Assembly (NCBI GenBank): GCA_949358305.1
Contig: OX442314.1
Span: 26,955,118-27,019,117, forward strand
DNA length: 64,000 bases
Direction: 5' to 3'
DNA from: Strigamia acuminata
Taxonomy: Eukaryota; Arthropoda; Chilopoda; Geophilomorpha; Linotaeniidae
This document shows, one piece after another, positions 21,801-32,632 of this stretch. How positions within the stretch are numbered: the first letter of the stretch is position 1; each line of letters begins with the position of its first letter. The notes beneath the pieces were generated by a model that was given only the letters and a program-made list of their open reading frames with translations, was not told the DNA's origin and ran no database searches. The position numbers and the translations under genes were made by a program.

Positions 21801-23999
21801 AGCACAGGACACATGTTTTATTGCAGTTTATCCAGTAGGAGGAGGTTTACCGCTCCCGTGGGCGACACAGACTTGCACATGCAGTTCTATAAAAATGAAG
21901 AAACGACGATAATTTTTGATAACATCACAGAATAAAAATTCGTGTTTTTATTTCGAATTGAAAATGTAGCGGTCGGTTTATTTTGACGATCAAATTGAAG
22001 GCAGCAATTGCAGGCTTTTGCCAATCGGTGACAAGTATTTCTTCGACTTGGAAATCCACATGAAAATCTTGGAGAGTTGTATAAATGAGAGAGAAATTGC
22101 CGGGTAGTTGGCAAAATTAAAAATGTAAAAGTCAGTGCAGAAATTCGACGGAGAAATTAATATTTTCCCGAGAGTTGATAATTCCACTGATTTATGAATA
22201 CATCAGCACATTTTTGAATTCGTGGAAGATAAATTAGAGATAAACAAAATATATCGATCTCGTTCAGTTTGTGACGATTCTACTTTTGGTTGAATTATAA
22301 GCCATTAAACGAGATAAATCGGTCGGAACAAGACATTGCTAAACCTAACAATAACCTAACCGAGATAAGCTACGAAATATGTGCAACGTGAATAAATAAC
22401 CAGAATAGCAAATAACTTACGGTTTTCCATGTTTATTATCAATACAACTGGTTCTGGGTTCTGGGCATGTGTAAACATAACCGATCGTTTTTGACGTTGC
22501 AATCGAATTCTTTCAAAGGTCGCCATGTCGTTTTTTCACTGTTCGATTGAATCTACGTTGGAACGACGTATCGTGGGCGGACATGAGTGTATCATGGTTT
22601 TGATTATACAATACGAATGTAAATATAATCAGGTATGTGTTTATTTTGTAAATAAACTTTTAACACGAATAAACTTAAAAATGCATTGATTTGCCTAAAA
22701 AAGGTCTAACTTGCCTAAAAAAAGGTCTTTAATGCATGAAAATGTTTATAACTGCTTAAAAAAAATTTGTCGTTATTAAACCTGTTACTTTCTCTCCTAA
22801 TTTTATGTTAAATGGGCCACACATAGTCTTTGCACTCGTTCCCGAAGCCTTCCAAGCCGGCCTCGCCATCAAACCGTATCAAACATTTTTTGCAAAGCAA
22901 AAGGTAGTTGTCACAAAGTCATTCATTACTTTAAAAAGAATTTCTTGCCTTTTAGTCCTAACTCAAAAAATGTAGCACCTATGTGCCAAGTCTAATCCCT
23001 ATTGTTTCAAAGTTTCCTGTCCTTTATGCAAACTTTCCCTTTGCCGACCCAATGTCGCCAGACAGGCAATTATTTCAATTAACATAATTTAGATCTACGA
23101 AAATACCCCTTTCCTTTGTGTAACTCAAAGGTTATAAAGACCCAAATTTTCCGATTCTCCTCACTTTTCGAAGTATCTTCTGCGTGCGTACCAACGTGCA
23201 CCCAAAGATCCACTCCTTCGCAAACTGAACGCAAATTTAGGACGACCACTGAAAAACTCGATTCGAACTCTCCATTGACGGTAAGAAATTTATTGTATTG
23301 TTTCTTACCCTGTTGAATAGCTTCGAGTTGTTACATTAGTGAGACGTCTGATAATATTAACTCAGAATCGTGTATTTTCTTGAATTCTCTTCGAATTTAG
23401 GAATCTCAACCCCTTATTGGAGGCTTTGTAAACGCGCATCACAGTACTTCGTGATTCTTGTTATATATATATACATATATATATATTGGATATGGTTTTA
23501 TTAGATTATTAATTAGTTCTTAATAAATATGTTTATCTCTTAAATGTCACACACTTGTGTTGGCTCAACATGTTATTTTGATCACATTCACCTATCAAAT
23601 CACATTGTCGATTGTTACGAAGTCGGATATTAATCCTTATTCACTTGTTTATTTCTTCTCTACACCTAAACTAATTTGTGGTCACATGTGCAGTGACCTC
23701 CCCTACCCCCCCTACCTCTGGAGTGACTCACGGCCGCATTCGATTGCAAACGATTTTCACTGATTTCATATTGACACTGCAAAGATTAATTTTACTGATT
23801 TCATTTAATTATTCCTTTTTTTCTCTGATTTCATTTGAGATATTTTCGATTTATAGTGATTTCATTGATATATTAATAATTTTCATTGATTTCATTGAAA
23901 TATTCTTGATTTTCACTACTGATTTCATTGAAATACAGTATTCCTGATTTTCAGGGAATTTATACAGATCTTCAGTGGATTTATACTGATTTTCAGTGG
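18841..23999. other. Core of the foldback element, no recognised gene
   Basis: Only short ORFs without known domains. Visible structures: a 62-bp direct repeat ('gacaattttgcattaaaat' plus 'gcatttttacacgcagatt') at about 20100-20160 and 20768-20830; the second copy of the LTR-like repeat at 22269-22480; an (at)n run near 23463; and degenerate 'gatttcattga' repeats at 23760-23940. Confidence 0.4.
22269..22480 (+). repeat. LTR-like repeat fragment, copy 2
   Basis: TGTGACGATTCTACTTTTGG, then 'aacctaaccgagataagcta' and 'aataacttacggttt', matching 2395-2640 in order and orientation. It lies inside the foldback element. Confidence 0.5.
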
Positions 24000-24054
24000 A
24001 TTTTTATTGATTTCCGTGGATTTAATGCAAAGCGATGTCGCCGAGATATTATTC

Positions 24055-24600
24055 GACAAAAATGGCGAAATTCAGCACACACATATTTGCCATTGGTCAC
24101 GTTTTTGCGTTTCCAATGGCGAAATTCAGCACACACATATTCGCCATTGGTCACGTTTTTGCGTTTCCAATGGCGAAATTCAGCACACACATATTCGCCA
24201 TTGGTCACGTTTTTGCGTTTCCAATGGCGAAATTCAGCACACACATATTCGCCATTGGTCACGTTTTTGCGTTTCCAACGGCGAAATTCAGCACACACAT
24301 ATTTGCCATTGGTCACGTTTTTGCGTTTCCAATGGCGAAATTCAGCACACACATATTCGCCATTGGTCACGTTTTTGCGTTTCCAATGGCGAAATTCAGC
24401 ACACACATATTCGCCATTGGTCACGTTTTTGCGTTTCCAATGGCGAAATTCAGCACACACATATTCGCCATTGGTCACGTTTTTGCGTTTCCAATGGCGA
24501 AATTCAGCACACACATATTCGCCATTGGTCACGTTTTTGCGTTTCCAATGGCGAATTTCAACATGCACATATTCGCCATTGGAAGCGTAAAAACGTTCCC
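24055..24600 (-). repeat. Right-arm 54-bp satellite array
   Basis: About nine units of the same 54-bp satellite in the opposite orientation to the left arm, followed to 24820 by degenerate CCAATGGCGAA motifs. Unlike the left arm it lacks the 'gctattggaaaggg' variant, so the two arms have been homogenised separately. Confidence 0.9.
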
Positions 24601-26559
24601 AATGGCGAATTTTACATTAAAAACAAATCTCCCACATTCGCCCTTGGAAACAGAAAATATCTTTCCAATGGCGAATGTGGGAAATAAAACATTCCTGCAC
24701 TCAAAAAACGTTTCCAATGGCGAATTTAATAAAATTTGCCATTGGAAACGTCAAAATAGGTTTCTAAAGGCGAATTTCCAAAATTCGCCCTTAGACGATT
24801 CGCCGTTGGAACAGGTACCCTAAATATGGTAATTGAGGGCCAACACGCAGAGTTGAACGTATATAATTATGGAATAGATTCTGATAATTAAAACTTGTAT
24901 TGAATTTTTTTTACGAACTTAGAATTAATTTTTTGAAAATTAATGATGTCAACTTTTCTAAAACATTCATGTTGCAGTTATTTAGCTTAACACGAATATT
25001 CGTGCGTTTGTTGCAGCAATTAAAACATTACTTCGTAATATTTTAAAGTTGAAATCTTGTGATGGTGGTGGTTTTTATCCATGGTAGCCTGGGGACTGGT
25101 TACCATGGGGTGGAACGCATACTCACGTAAATGAAAAACAAGGACTCCAGAATGTTGGATTGTTGGCCGTTAATCGTTGTCTAGGGGTTGGAGTTATCTC
25201 CCGTCTAACCGCGTGTTGGCAGTGCCACGAAAGCACGCCACACCAGGAATCGATTTGTCTCACACAGGGAGGGATCCCCATGAATGACATAGCCGGTTGG
25301 ACATAACTATTCTGTCGAAGTTAACTGTATGATCCATGCAACCGCTCATGGAGGCTGTGGTGGATCCAACATCTCACGACTGACCGTCACAGTGGGGAAT
25401 AGGGAGGGGAGCAGAGTCAGTACAGGGCACGACTGCCCTTGCTGGCTTCAGGACTTCACTTCACACGTCTGTCTCGGTTGAGACCCAGCGTTCTTCTCTC
25501 TCCCTATCCCTACACTACTCAGCTCCCTTCTTCCTGTACTGGGTCATCCCACTCCACAAGGAGGGGTGACCTTGGGGCTTTTGGGCGGTGCGTGGAATGA
25601 CGCAGGCAGTGTTGGGCAGGGTACAGTAACGGTACCGGCGGTACAGTAACGCCGGTACCGTTACTGTACCGAAGGCCTGTACCGCGGTACTTTTTAAGAA
25701 AGCATCGTGTACCGTTACCGGTACCGCGTTACTTTCTATGGGAACAGCAAGTACCGGGTACTTGTACCGCGGTACTTTCGCCGCCATGCAGTACCGGTAC
25801 CGGGATTTTGCGGTACATCTCGCGGTACACGATAATAAAGTTTAAAAGTGTATGTTTTGTTTACATTGTTTTGCATTTTAAACTTTATTGTCTCATATGT
25901 TGTGGAAAACAAATTTCTCATTAAAAAATACCTATTTATACATATATACTACTACATTTCAAAAGTTTAGAAAGTGAGTGAAAAATTCACTCACTTTGTG
26001 AATAACACCAAAAATATGACTTAAAAGTTAAGCAAAACCAATTTATACCATCAGATTTGAATAAAACAATTATTTTTTATCTAAAATAGCTTGTAGTTAC
26101 ATATATTTTGTTATATAGTTTAGTTACAAATCGAGATTTTCAAAACATCACTTGTGTCAAAAGTTTAGAAAGTTGAAAAAATCATTTCATAAGTTTAGAA
26201 AGTGCAACACAATTCCTTTATTTCGACTTGAAAATAGACATTACATATAATTTTGTTTAGTATTTTGTTGGATGGCCTCTGGATCGTATAACTGCCTTCA
26301 ATCTGCGAGGTATTGTAGTGTGGGGCAAAACTAAGTTAACAATTGCGACATTTGAATCTCAAGGCTGCATCTCAAGAATAAAAGTAGGAAAACCAATGAA
26401 ATTTTAACTGAATACTGGTCCAACATTCTGCTTTGTTCACCTAAGATTTTATGACAATCTATCCATTAGTTCTAGAGAAAATAATTATTTTATGAAGTGA
26501 CATCAAAATTTAAGAGGCAAAGGTAAGTTAACAAACTCTGTTAACCATCGAGAAACCTT

Positions 26560-27020
26560 ACAACAATGTCTGTTAATGCTTTGTTGGCCCTCCTTTAGCT
26601 TGTACTATTGCTTTCAATTATTCAGCCAGATTTTCAAGCAATTTTAGTAGCACTGTTTTAGACATACTTTACACCCAAACATCAAGCAAAGCTAATTTCA
26701 ACTTTAAAACATTTTTTTCTCAACTCTAGAGAAACTTTTTGGTTTAAATCAAGAAATCATCTCATAACTGTTCAATTGGATTAAGTTTCAAATAACTGAG
26801 AAGGCCATTGAAGATGTCTGATTTTTTTTGGTGTGAAATATTCTCACGCAAATTTTGATGTATGTTTTTGGTTGTTATCCTGTTGCTACAACCAACCCCA
26901 ATGTTTTTTTATTCTTCAAGATTTCTTTCTAAATTGTCTCTGTAAACATTAGTATCCATTATTTCTTCAATGGATTGGAGATTTCCAACCTTTCGCATCC
27001 CCAAACCAACACTGAACTAT
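26560..27020 (-). pseudogene. Degenerate Tc1-family transposase
   Basis: Minus-strand frames give VGNLQSIEEIMDTNVYRDNL, then an NIHQNLRENI region and LLSYLKLNPIEQL with stops and frameshifts. The spacing resembles the C-terminal catalytic part of Tc1 transposases, where an SPDLNPIE-type motif holds the last acidic residue. It is clearly inactive. Confidence 0.55.
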
Positions 27021-27346
27021 TTTTTCAGAGCAGTCACTTCATAAAATAATTTTTTTCTCTAGAACTAATTGATAGATTGTCATAAAATTTTAGGCGAAGG
27101 AAGCAGAATGTTTGACAAATATTCAGTTAAAATTTCATTGGTTTTGCTCCTTTATTTATCGAGATACAGCCATGAGATTCAACATGTCACAATTGTTTTG
27201 CCCCCTACTGTATTGTCTACAATGCCTCGCAGATTGAAGGCGGTCATACGATGCAGACATCATCCAACAAAATACTAAACAAAACAATGAAAATGTCCTA
27301 TTTTCAAGTCGAAATAAAGGAATTATGTTGCACTTTCTAAACTTAA

Positions 27347-27977
27347 AGGTCATGGGAAGAGAAAAATAAAAATTGAGGAGAAGATTGTTTGTGTCATTAT
27401 TAGACCAAATCCATTGTTGAAACGTGTTCAATTGTTTCAAGAGTGTTATATCGTTCGTTTAAACGTTTGAAAATTCTCAAATGTCCTCCATTTTTAGTTT
27501 TCGAAAGTTTCCAAAAGTTGCCGTTGGTGGCGCTATTTATGACGTCATCGGCGACAAACAAGCAGCTTTTTAGCATGGGCTTGGCTTCATTTAAGAGCTA
27601 CAAAATTTTTTTTCCAAATTTGACAACACTGTTAGGTTATTGGGATTTTAATATTCAGTAAATATTCCAATTTGCTATTTGTTGCAAGTGTATAGGTTCA
27701 AAAGAACTAATAATAAATTTTCGTAGCTCTTAAATGAAGCCAAGCCCATGCTAAAAAGCTGCTTGTTTGTCGCCGATGATGTCATAAATAGCGCCACCAA
27801 CGGCAACTTTTGGAAACTTTTGAAAACTAAAAATGGAGGACATTTGAGAATTTTCAAACGTTTAAACGAACGATATAACACTCTCGAAACAATTGAACAC
27901 GTTTCAACAATGGATTTGGTCTAATAATGACACAAACAATCTTCTCCTCAATTTTTATTTTTCTCTTCCCATGACCT
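27347..27977. mobile_element. Foldback MITE with TTAA target duplication
   Basis: 631 bp made almost entirely of two inverted arms of about 263 bp (27347-27610 and 27715-27977), starting AGGTCATGGGAAGAGAAAAA, with TTAA at 27343-27346 and 27978-27981. The undamaged left arm of the surrounding Tc1-like element ('catttcataagtttagaaag', about 26187) serves as an internal empty site. TTAA targeting is typical of piggyBac, but the terminus does not match a piggyBac end I recognise. Confidence 0.8.
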
Positions 27978-28663
27978 TTAAGAAATGATTTTTGCTACTT
28001 TCTAAACTTTTGACACAAGTGAGGTTTTGAAAATCTGGATTGATAACTAAACTATATAACAAAATATATGTAACTATAAGCTATTTTAGATGAAAAATAA
28101 TTGTTTTATTCAAATCTAATGGTATAAATTGGTTTTGCTTAACTTTTAAGTCATATTTTTGGTGTTATTCACAAAGTGAGTGAATTCTTCACTCACTTTC
28201 TAAACTTTTGAAATGTAGTAGTATCTTCTGCTTCTTTTTATTATTAAACAATAACAATCGTTTCCATGGCTACAATTGGAGCGAGACATAGGCCTATCAA
28301 TACACAGGGACTCCTTCGATTATTTTTTTTTAAGTTTTAATTTTAATACTTTTCTAATTCTTCAATATCGTTCGAAATTTTGGTGTGTTATATATATATC
28401 TGCCATTTATCAGCGATTATTGGATTCTTATCGTTGAAAACGGGAGAAAACACGAGAATCTCGTGTTTTCTCGCGTTTTCTCAGGTACCGCGTACCGGTA
28501 CCGCGTTACTTTTGGCGGACGCAGCAAGTACCGCGTACCGGCACCGCGTTACATTTCTCCGTTGGCGCAAGTACCGGTAACGGTACCGCGGTACGTGTTG
28601 GAAGTACCGTGCCCAACACTGGACGCAGGTCAACCTTGGGTGGCCAAGCGGTCACAATCCATG

Positions 28664-29040
28664 AGGCAAATATATTGAAAAAAATTGCAGCAAAGTGTGA
28701 GAAGCTTTACAATCACAGTTTCCAAAGACTTTGTGTTTTTTTAATTCTATCTTGTCAAAATGATGCCTCATTTTCCGTGTTATTATTTTCTCCTGACAGG
28801 TTTCTTCCAAATCAAATTTATAATTTTGGTTTGAAAGTGTAAACACGTAAAATATTAATATTAAGTTATAAAAACTGCAACAGCAACACAGAAGCAACAG
28901 CAGTACTTGTAAATCCATATTTCAGTAAATTTGTTGGCAGTTGGAATCTATGGGCATCGATTTAAACACCCCCCATTTTGGCTTAATTTTCCCCCGAAGT
29001 TCAATTTAATTTTTCCCCAACCAAAACCCCCCCTGGAAAC
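28664..29040. other. Gene-free junction between the nested cluster and copia 2
   Basis: No exon is recognised. C-rich runs at 28965-29035 mirror the G-rich interval at 13806-13915. The 5' end of copia 2 cannot be placed exactly because no 5' LTR is visible. Confidence 0.35.
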
Positions 29041-29070
29041 TTTAAAGAGGCTGTAAACAAAGATGTAAAT

Positions 29071-32000
29071 TTGGATTTTGCTTTGAGCACGAGACGTCGG
29101 GACACCCTGCCCCTCGAGTCCGGTCCTGCGGAATGGTTTCTCGATTCTGGTGCCACTTCCCACATGACAGGAAATGAGATATTGTTTAAGACTTTGGATT
29201 CTGGTGCAGCTCGTATGGTCATTTTGGCGGATGGGACCGCTGTCCAAGCTACTGGCATCGGGACAGTTGATTTAATAGTTAAATATGAAGGAGTGTGCCG
29301 TACATTACACCTGGATGAGGTGTTATATGTGCCGTCGTTAACGAACAATTTATTTTCGGTTGGCCGTGCTATTAAAAAGGGATGCTCTGTATTGTTCGTG
29401 GACGGATTTTGTAAGATAGTGGATATGAATGCTCGAGTTGTGTTAGAGGCAGAGATGAAGAATACCTTGTTTGCGTTTAAAGCCTCATTGGGAAGATGTT
29501 CCATATCACCTGATGAAGCAGAGGCTGGTTTTGCTGGGAAAACCGTCACACAGTCTAACCAAGAATTAGACACTGTTCTCTGGCATCGAAGATTTGCACA
29601 CCTAAATTTTCAGGATTTGAAGATATTGGTCACAAGGGACATGGTTAAAGACTTACTTTTGAAAAATCTCAAGCCATTGCCGTTGTGTCAGGCATGTGTG
29701 ACAGGAAAGCTTACTCGTTCTCCATTTAAGTCGGTCCAGTCGATTAAGAGTACTGCACCTCTCCAGATGCTACATATGGACCTTTGTGGTCCGATGACCG
29801 TACCATCTTGTGGAGGATCAGTTTACATGTATACAATCGTGGACGATTATTCAAGAGCAATTTTTCTGAAATTTTTAAAAACTAAAGATCAAGTTACTGA
29901 AGTATTTAAGGAGTTCTTAGCGGTACAACAGAACAAGTATGATATGCGCGTCAAGACTGTAAGAACCGACAATGGGACTGAATTTTTGAATAAAAGATTC
30001 GCCAATGTTATGGCCCAAAATGGCATTGAACATCAGAAAACTGTAATTTATAGCCCAGCCCAGAATGGAGTTGCTGAGCGCAGTAACAGAAAAATTTTGG
30101 ACAAGACACGCACCATGTTGCAGGATGCTAAACTCCCTATGGAATATTGGGCAGAAGCGGCTGCAACGGCAGCCTATATTGGGAACAGGTCGCCAACTAA
30201 GCGTTTTGTTGGACAAACTCCTATAGAACGCTTGACCGGTGTGAAACCAACAGTTAAACATCTACGGATTTTTGGGTGCTTGGCATATGCTTGGGTGCCA
30301 AAGCAGCATCGTAAGAAATTGGAACCCAGAGCAAAACCAGTAATATTCGTTGGTTACCCTAATTTACAACCAGGATGGAAATTCATGGACCCGCGGACAA
30401 ATCAAATAATTATTTCTCGCGATGTCCGGTTTGATGAGACAAAGAATGGGAGTGATTTGTTGCAAAAACATAATCAACTGGAGCCAATGATGTCATACAT
30501 ACCGGAATCAGCCCCAGTTGAAGTTGAAACAACACCGCCTATTGATCAACATGAGAATCAACCAGTGGTTAGGAGACAGTCAACTAGAATTCGTCGACAA
30601 GTTCAGCCATATCAGGTTGCTGATTGGCGTAAACACCGCGATCGAAAATGGGCGAGTGCACGTGACGCTGCACGTCATGTTAATCACAATGGTTTACCCG
30701 AAACGGGTCTCTCCTCGCACCATGCTGAAGAAGCGATTATAGAACCACAGAACTATAAGCAAGCGATTGAATCAGAAGAAGCTGAGCAATGGAAAAAGGC
30801 CATGGATAATGAAATGGATGCTCAGCGAGAACGTAAGACTTGGAGACTGGTATCAAAACCAGAACAAGCCAAAGTGATTGGCTCAAGATGGGTTTATAAG
30901 AAAACGATGGACCCAAGAACAAATTTACCAAAGTTTAAAGCACGGTTGGTTGCGCAAGGTTATAGGATAACAAAAGGCATTGACTTTGAGGAATCATTTG
31001 CACCTGTTGTTCGTTTATCTACAATTCGCATGCTTTTTGCGATGGCAGCAATATTTCAATTACTAATTTTTCACTATGACGTGAAAGCTGCTTATTTACA
31101 TGCCAAATTAAAAGAAACTGTTTATATGGCTCAACCACCCGGTTATGAACAAGATTTTGACGTACCTCGTGTCTGCTTGCTCCTGAGTGCAATTTACGGG
31201 CTTCCGCAAGCTGGGCGAGCATGGCACGAGGCCCTTAATCGAATATTGCTGGACGTTGGATTTAAGAAGTTGACCATAGATTCGTGTGTATATTTTTGTT
31301 ATGATCATCAAAAGTTAATTTGGATGGCCGTGTATGTGGATGATCTACTGGTGTTTACAAATAACCAAGACTTTATGAACCTACTATTGCAGAAGATAGG
31401 ACAGAAGATTGATATAGTTAATCTTGGACGGGTCAAGAACATACTCGGCATTCAGGTCGAAACTAATGATGAAGATGGCTCTATTGCAATCCACCAAAGG
31501 CCTTATATTGAGCAATTACTCCAAAAATTTGGCATGGAAAATGCCAATACCGTAAACACACCAATGGATCTTGCTCAGAAGTTTGAAGATCCAACTTACC
31601 CAAAGGGAAATCCACTCGAGGATAAGCCTTACAGGGAAATCATCGGATCATTGATGTATTTAGCACAAGGTACAAGACCCGATTTGGCTTTTGCGGTATC
31701 AAGCCTATCACAATGGCTAACCCAGCCATTTGAATGTCACTGGACAGCCGCAAAAAGGATCTTGAGATACCTTAAAGCAACGAAAGACTACAAGTTAACT
31801 TATCGAAGAGAATTAAATCAATTAAGAGGATTCGCTGACTCCTCCTGGAACACCCCTTCTCATGATGCAAAATCATTTGCAGGTTACATAACCCTTATTG
31901 GCGGCACCGCCGTCACATGGCAGTCGCGCAAGCAACAGTTGGTTGCACTCTCTACTTGCGAGGCCGAATTTGTGGCCCTCGTAGAGTTAGCGAAGGAGGT

Positions 32001-32289
32001 TAAGTGGCAGAGTTCCTTCCTGAGTGAGCTCAAGTTGGACTCTATCGTACGACATCCTATTAAATTGTATTGCGATAACCAGGCGGCGGTCGCCTTAACC
32101 AAGAACCCACAGTTCCACGCTCGCACGAAACACTTCCAGCGTCGCGTCCTATTTTTGCGGGATGATGTAGCAAAAGGAGTTTATGATATTGAGTTCGTAC
32201 CGACAGATAAGATGTTGGCAGACGTCATGACGAAAGCCTTATCCAAGCCAAAGTTGGAAAATGTTTTGAAATTTATCGGACTTTATTGA
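29071..32289 (+). CDS. Copia 2 pol polyprotein without gag
   Basis: An uninterrupted frame of 1072 codons with no ATG at its start. The frame is already open upstream of 29071 to about 29038, so the ORF is truncated, not initiated, here. In order: aspartic protease (LDSGATSHM, residues 24-32), GAG pre-integrase zone (LWHRRFAHL near 170, CQACVTGK near 212), integrase catalytic residues (HMDLCGP near 237, TDNGTEF near 299, RSNRKI near 335), reverse transcriptase (YVDDLL near 755) and RNase H (LSTCEAEFVAL near 960, DNQAAVALT, HARTKHF). The lack of stops suggests recent insertion, but without gag and the 5' LTR it could not move by itself. It belongs to a different copia lineage from element 1. 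Confidence 0.9.
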   Translation: MDFALSTRRRDTLPLESGPAEWFLDSGATSHMTGNEILFKTLDSGAARMVILADGTAVQATGIGTVDLIVKYEGVCRTLHLDEVLYVPSLTNNLFSVGRAIKKGCSVLFVDGFCKIVDMNARVVLEAEMKNTLFAFKASLGRCSISPDEAEAGFAGKTVTQSNQELDTVLWHRRFAHLNFQDLKILVTRDMVKDLLLKNLKPLPLCQACVTGKLTRSPFKSVQSIKSTAPLQMLHMDLCGPMTVPSCGGSVYMYTIVDDYSRAIFLKFLKTKDQVTEVFKEFLAVQQNKYDMRVKTVRTDNGTEFLNKRFANVMAQNGIEHQKTVIYSPAQNGVAERSNRKILDKTRTMLQDAKLPMEYWAEAAATAAYIGNRSPTKRFVGQTPIERLTGVKPTVKHLRIFGCLAYAWVPKQHRKKLEPRAKPVIFVGYPNLQPGWKFMDPRTNQIIISRDVRFDETKNGSDLLQKHNQLEPMMSYIPESAPVEVETTPPIDQHENQPVVRRQSTRIRRQVQPYQVADWRKHRDRKWASARDAARHVNHNGLPETGLSSHHAEEAIIEPQNYKQAIESEEAEQWKKAMDNEMDAQRERKTWRLVSKPEQAKVIGSRWVYKKTMDPRTNLPKFKARLVAQGYRITKGIDFEESFAPVVRLSTIRMLFAMAAIFQLLIFHYDVKAAYLHAKLKETVYMAQPPGYEQDFDVPRVCLLLSAIYGLPQAGRAWHEALNRILLDVGFKKLTIDSCVYFCYDHQKLIWMAVYVDDLLVFTNNQDFMNLLLQKIGQKIDIVNLGRVKNILGIQVETNDEDGSIAIHQRPYIEQLLQKFGMENANTVNTPMDLAQKFEDPTYPKGNPLEDKPYREIIGSLMYLAQGTRPDLAFAVSSLSQWLTQPFECHWTAAKRILRYLKATKDYKLTYRRELNQLRGFADSSWNTPSHDAKSFAGYITLIGGTAVTWQSRKQQLVALSTCEAEFVALVELAKEVKWQSSFLSELKLDSIVRHPIKLYCDNQAAVALTKNPQFHARTKHFQRRVLFLRDDVAKGVYDIEFVPTDKMLADVMTKALSKPKLENVLKFIGLY

Positions 32290-32364
32290 ATTAACATTTG
32301 AGTCAAAAAATGTACATTTATAATTTGAAATAGTTTAATTACTAAAGTATGCAACGTGGGCGAG

Positions 32365-32503
32365 TGTTGATATTAAATGCGTTGCTTAGTAATGTAACAA
32401 TGATTTTAGGTTGTATGTTTGTTGTGTTACAAAAAAGAGGAATAAATATGGAGTGATGTGAATGTATTCAAAATTAACGTTGTGTGCTGAAGTTATTCCA
32501 ACA
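32365..32503 (+). repeat. 3' LTR of copia element 2
   Basis: Starts TGTTGATATTAAATGCG just after the purine-rich 'gtgggcgag' and ends ATTCCAACA. TGTTG/CAACA are inverted ends, and an AATAAA lies inside at about 32440. There is no 5' partner to verify the limits. Confidence 0.5.
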
Positions 32504-32632
32504 AATATCTCTCCCATAATAACACAATGAATTGAATATAGACATGAAAAAATACATACGGTTTTAAAGTCCACTCCGGTGAAAATTTAGCACTCAATCC
32601 ACATAAAAACACCGCATTGCAGCTATATTGAT

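Larger units (their letters stand above)
17269..24820. mobile_element. Foldback-type transposon, 7552 bp, 9-bp TSD TAAATATGG
   Basis: The left end GGGTGCCGTTCCAACGGCGA and the right end (reverse complement GGGTACCTGTTCCAACGGCG) are inverted repeats. They continue inward as opposite-facing arrays of a 54-bp satellite. TAAATATGG occurs exactly at both borders (17260-17268 and 24821-24829). Unit B, which has no insertion, reads 'taaacctggtaattgagg' where unit A would read 'taaatatggtaattgagg' after removal, so B is close to an empty site. Long inverted repeats made of tandem subrepeats with 9-bp TSDs are typical of foldback elements, and some Mutator-like elements also fit. No transposase is recognised in the core (18.1-24.0 kb), so this copy is probably non-autonomous. 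It sits about 60 bp upstream of the unit A start codon. Confidence 0.85.
25949..28221. mobile_element. Tc1-like transposon with long inverted repeats, TSD TA, nested in the hAT element
   Basis: Ends CTACTACATTTCAAAAGTTT in inverted orientation, flanked by TA. The inverted repeats are long. The left arm runs to about 26500; the right arm, after removing the insertion 27347-27977, runs from about 27030 to 28221. Between them lies a degenerate transposase. Confidence 0.8.
25607..28621. mobile_element. Non-autonomous hAT element, 8-bp TSD GACGCAGG
   Basis: Termini CAGTGTTGGGCAGGGTAC and (reverse complement) CAGTGTTGGGCACGGTAC, with GACGCAGG at 25599-25606 and 28622-28629. The first and last ~150 bp are packed with GGTACCG/CGGTACC words in both orientations, likely transposase-binding subterminal repeats. 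No hAT transposase is seen. A Tc1-like element fills most of the interior. Confidence 0.85.
25084..28656 (+). mobile_element. Repeat R1, copy 2, split by a nested hAT element; TSD ATCCATG
   Basis: R1 sequence at 25084-25606 and 28630-28656, interrupted at 'gacgcagg' by the hAT element 25607-28621. ATCCATG flanks the whole (25077-25083 and 28657-28663), giving a 7-bp TSD and an uninterrupted length of about 550 bp. It is the outermost shell of a four-level nest. Confidence 0.75.
29041..32503 (+). mobile_element. Ty1/copia retrotransposon 2, 5'-truncated
   Basis: A long intact pol ORF followed by a polypurine-like 'gtgggcgag' and a 3' LTR. Gag, the primer-binding site and the 5' LTR are absent. 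The element lies between unit A and the displaced upstream-flank repeat at 33 kb. Confidence 0.85.

Noticed and set aside
27443-27881. Two mirror-image ORFs (MLYRSFKRLKILKCPP...) on opposite strands
   Set aside because: They are the two inverted arms of the TTAA MITE read in opposite directions, not genes.
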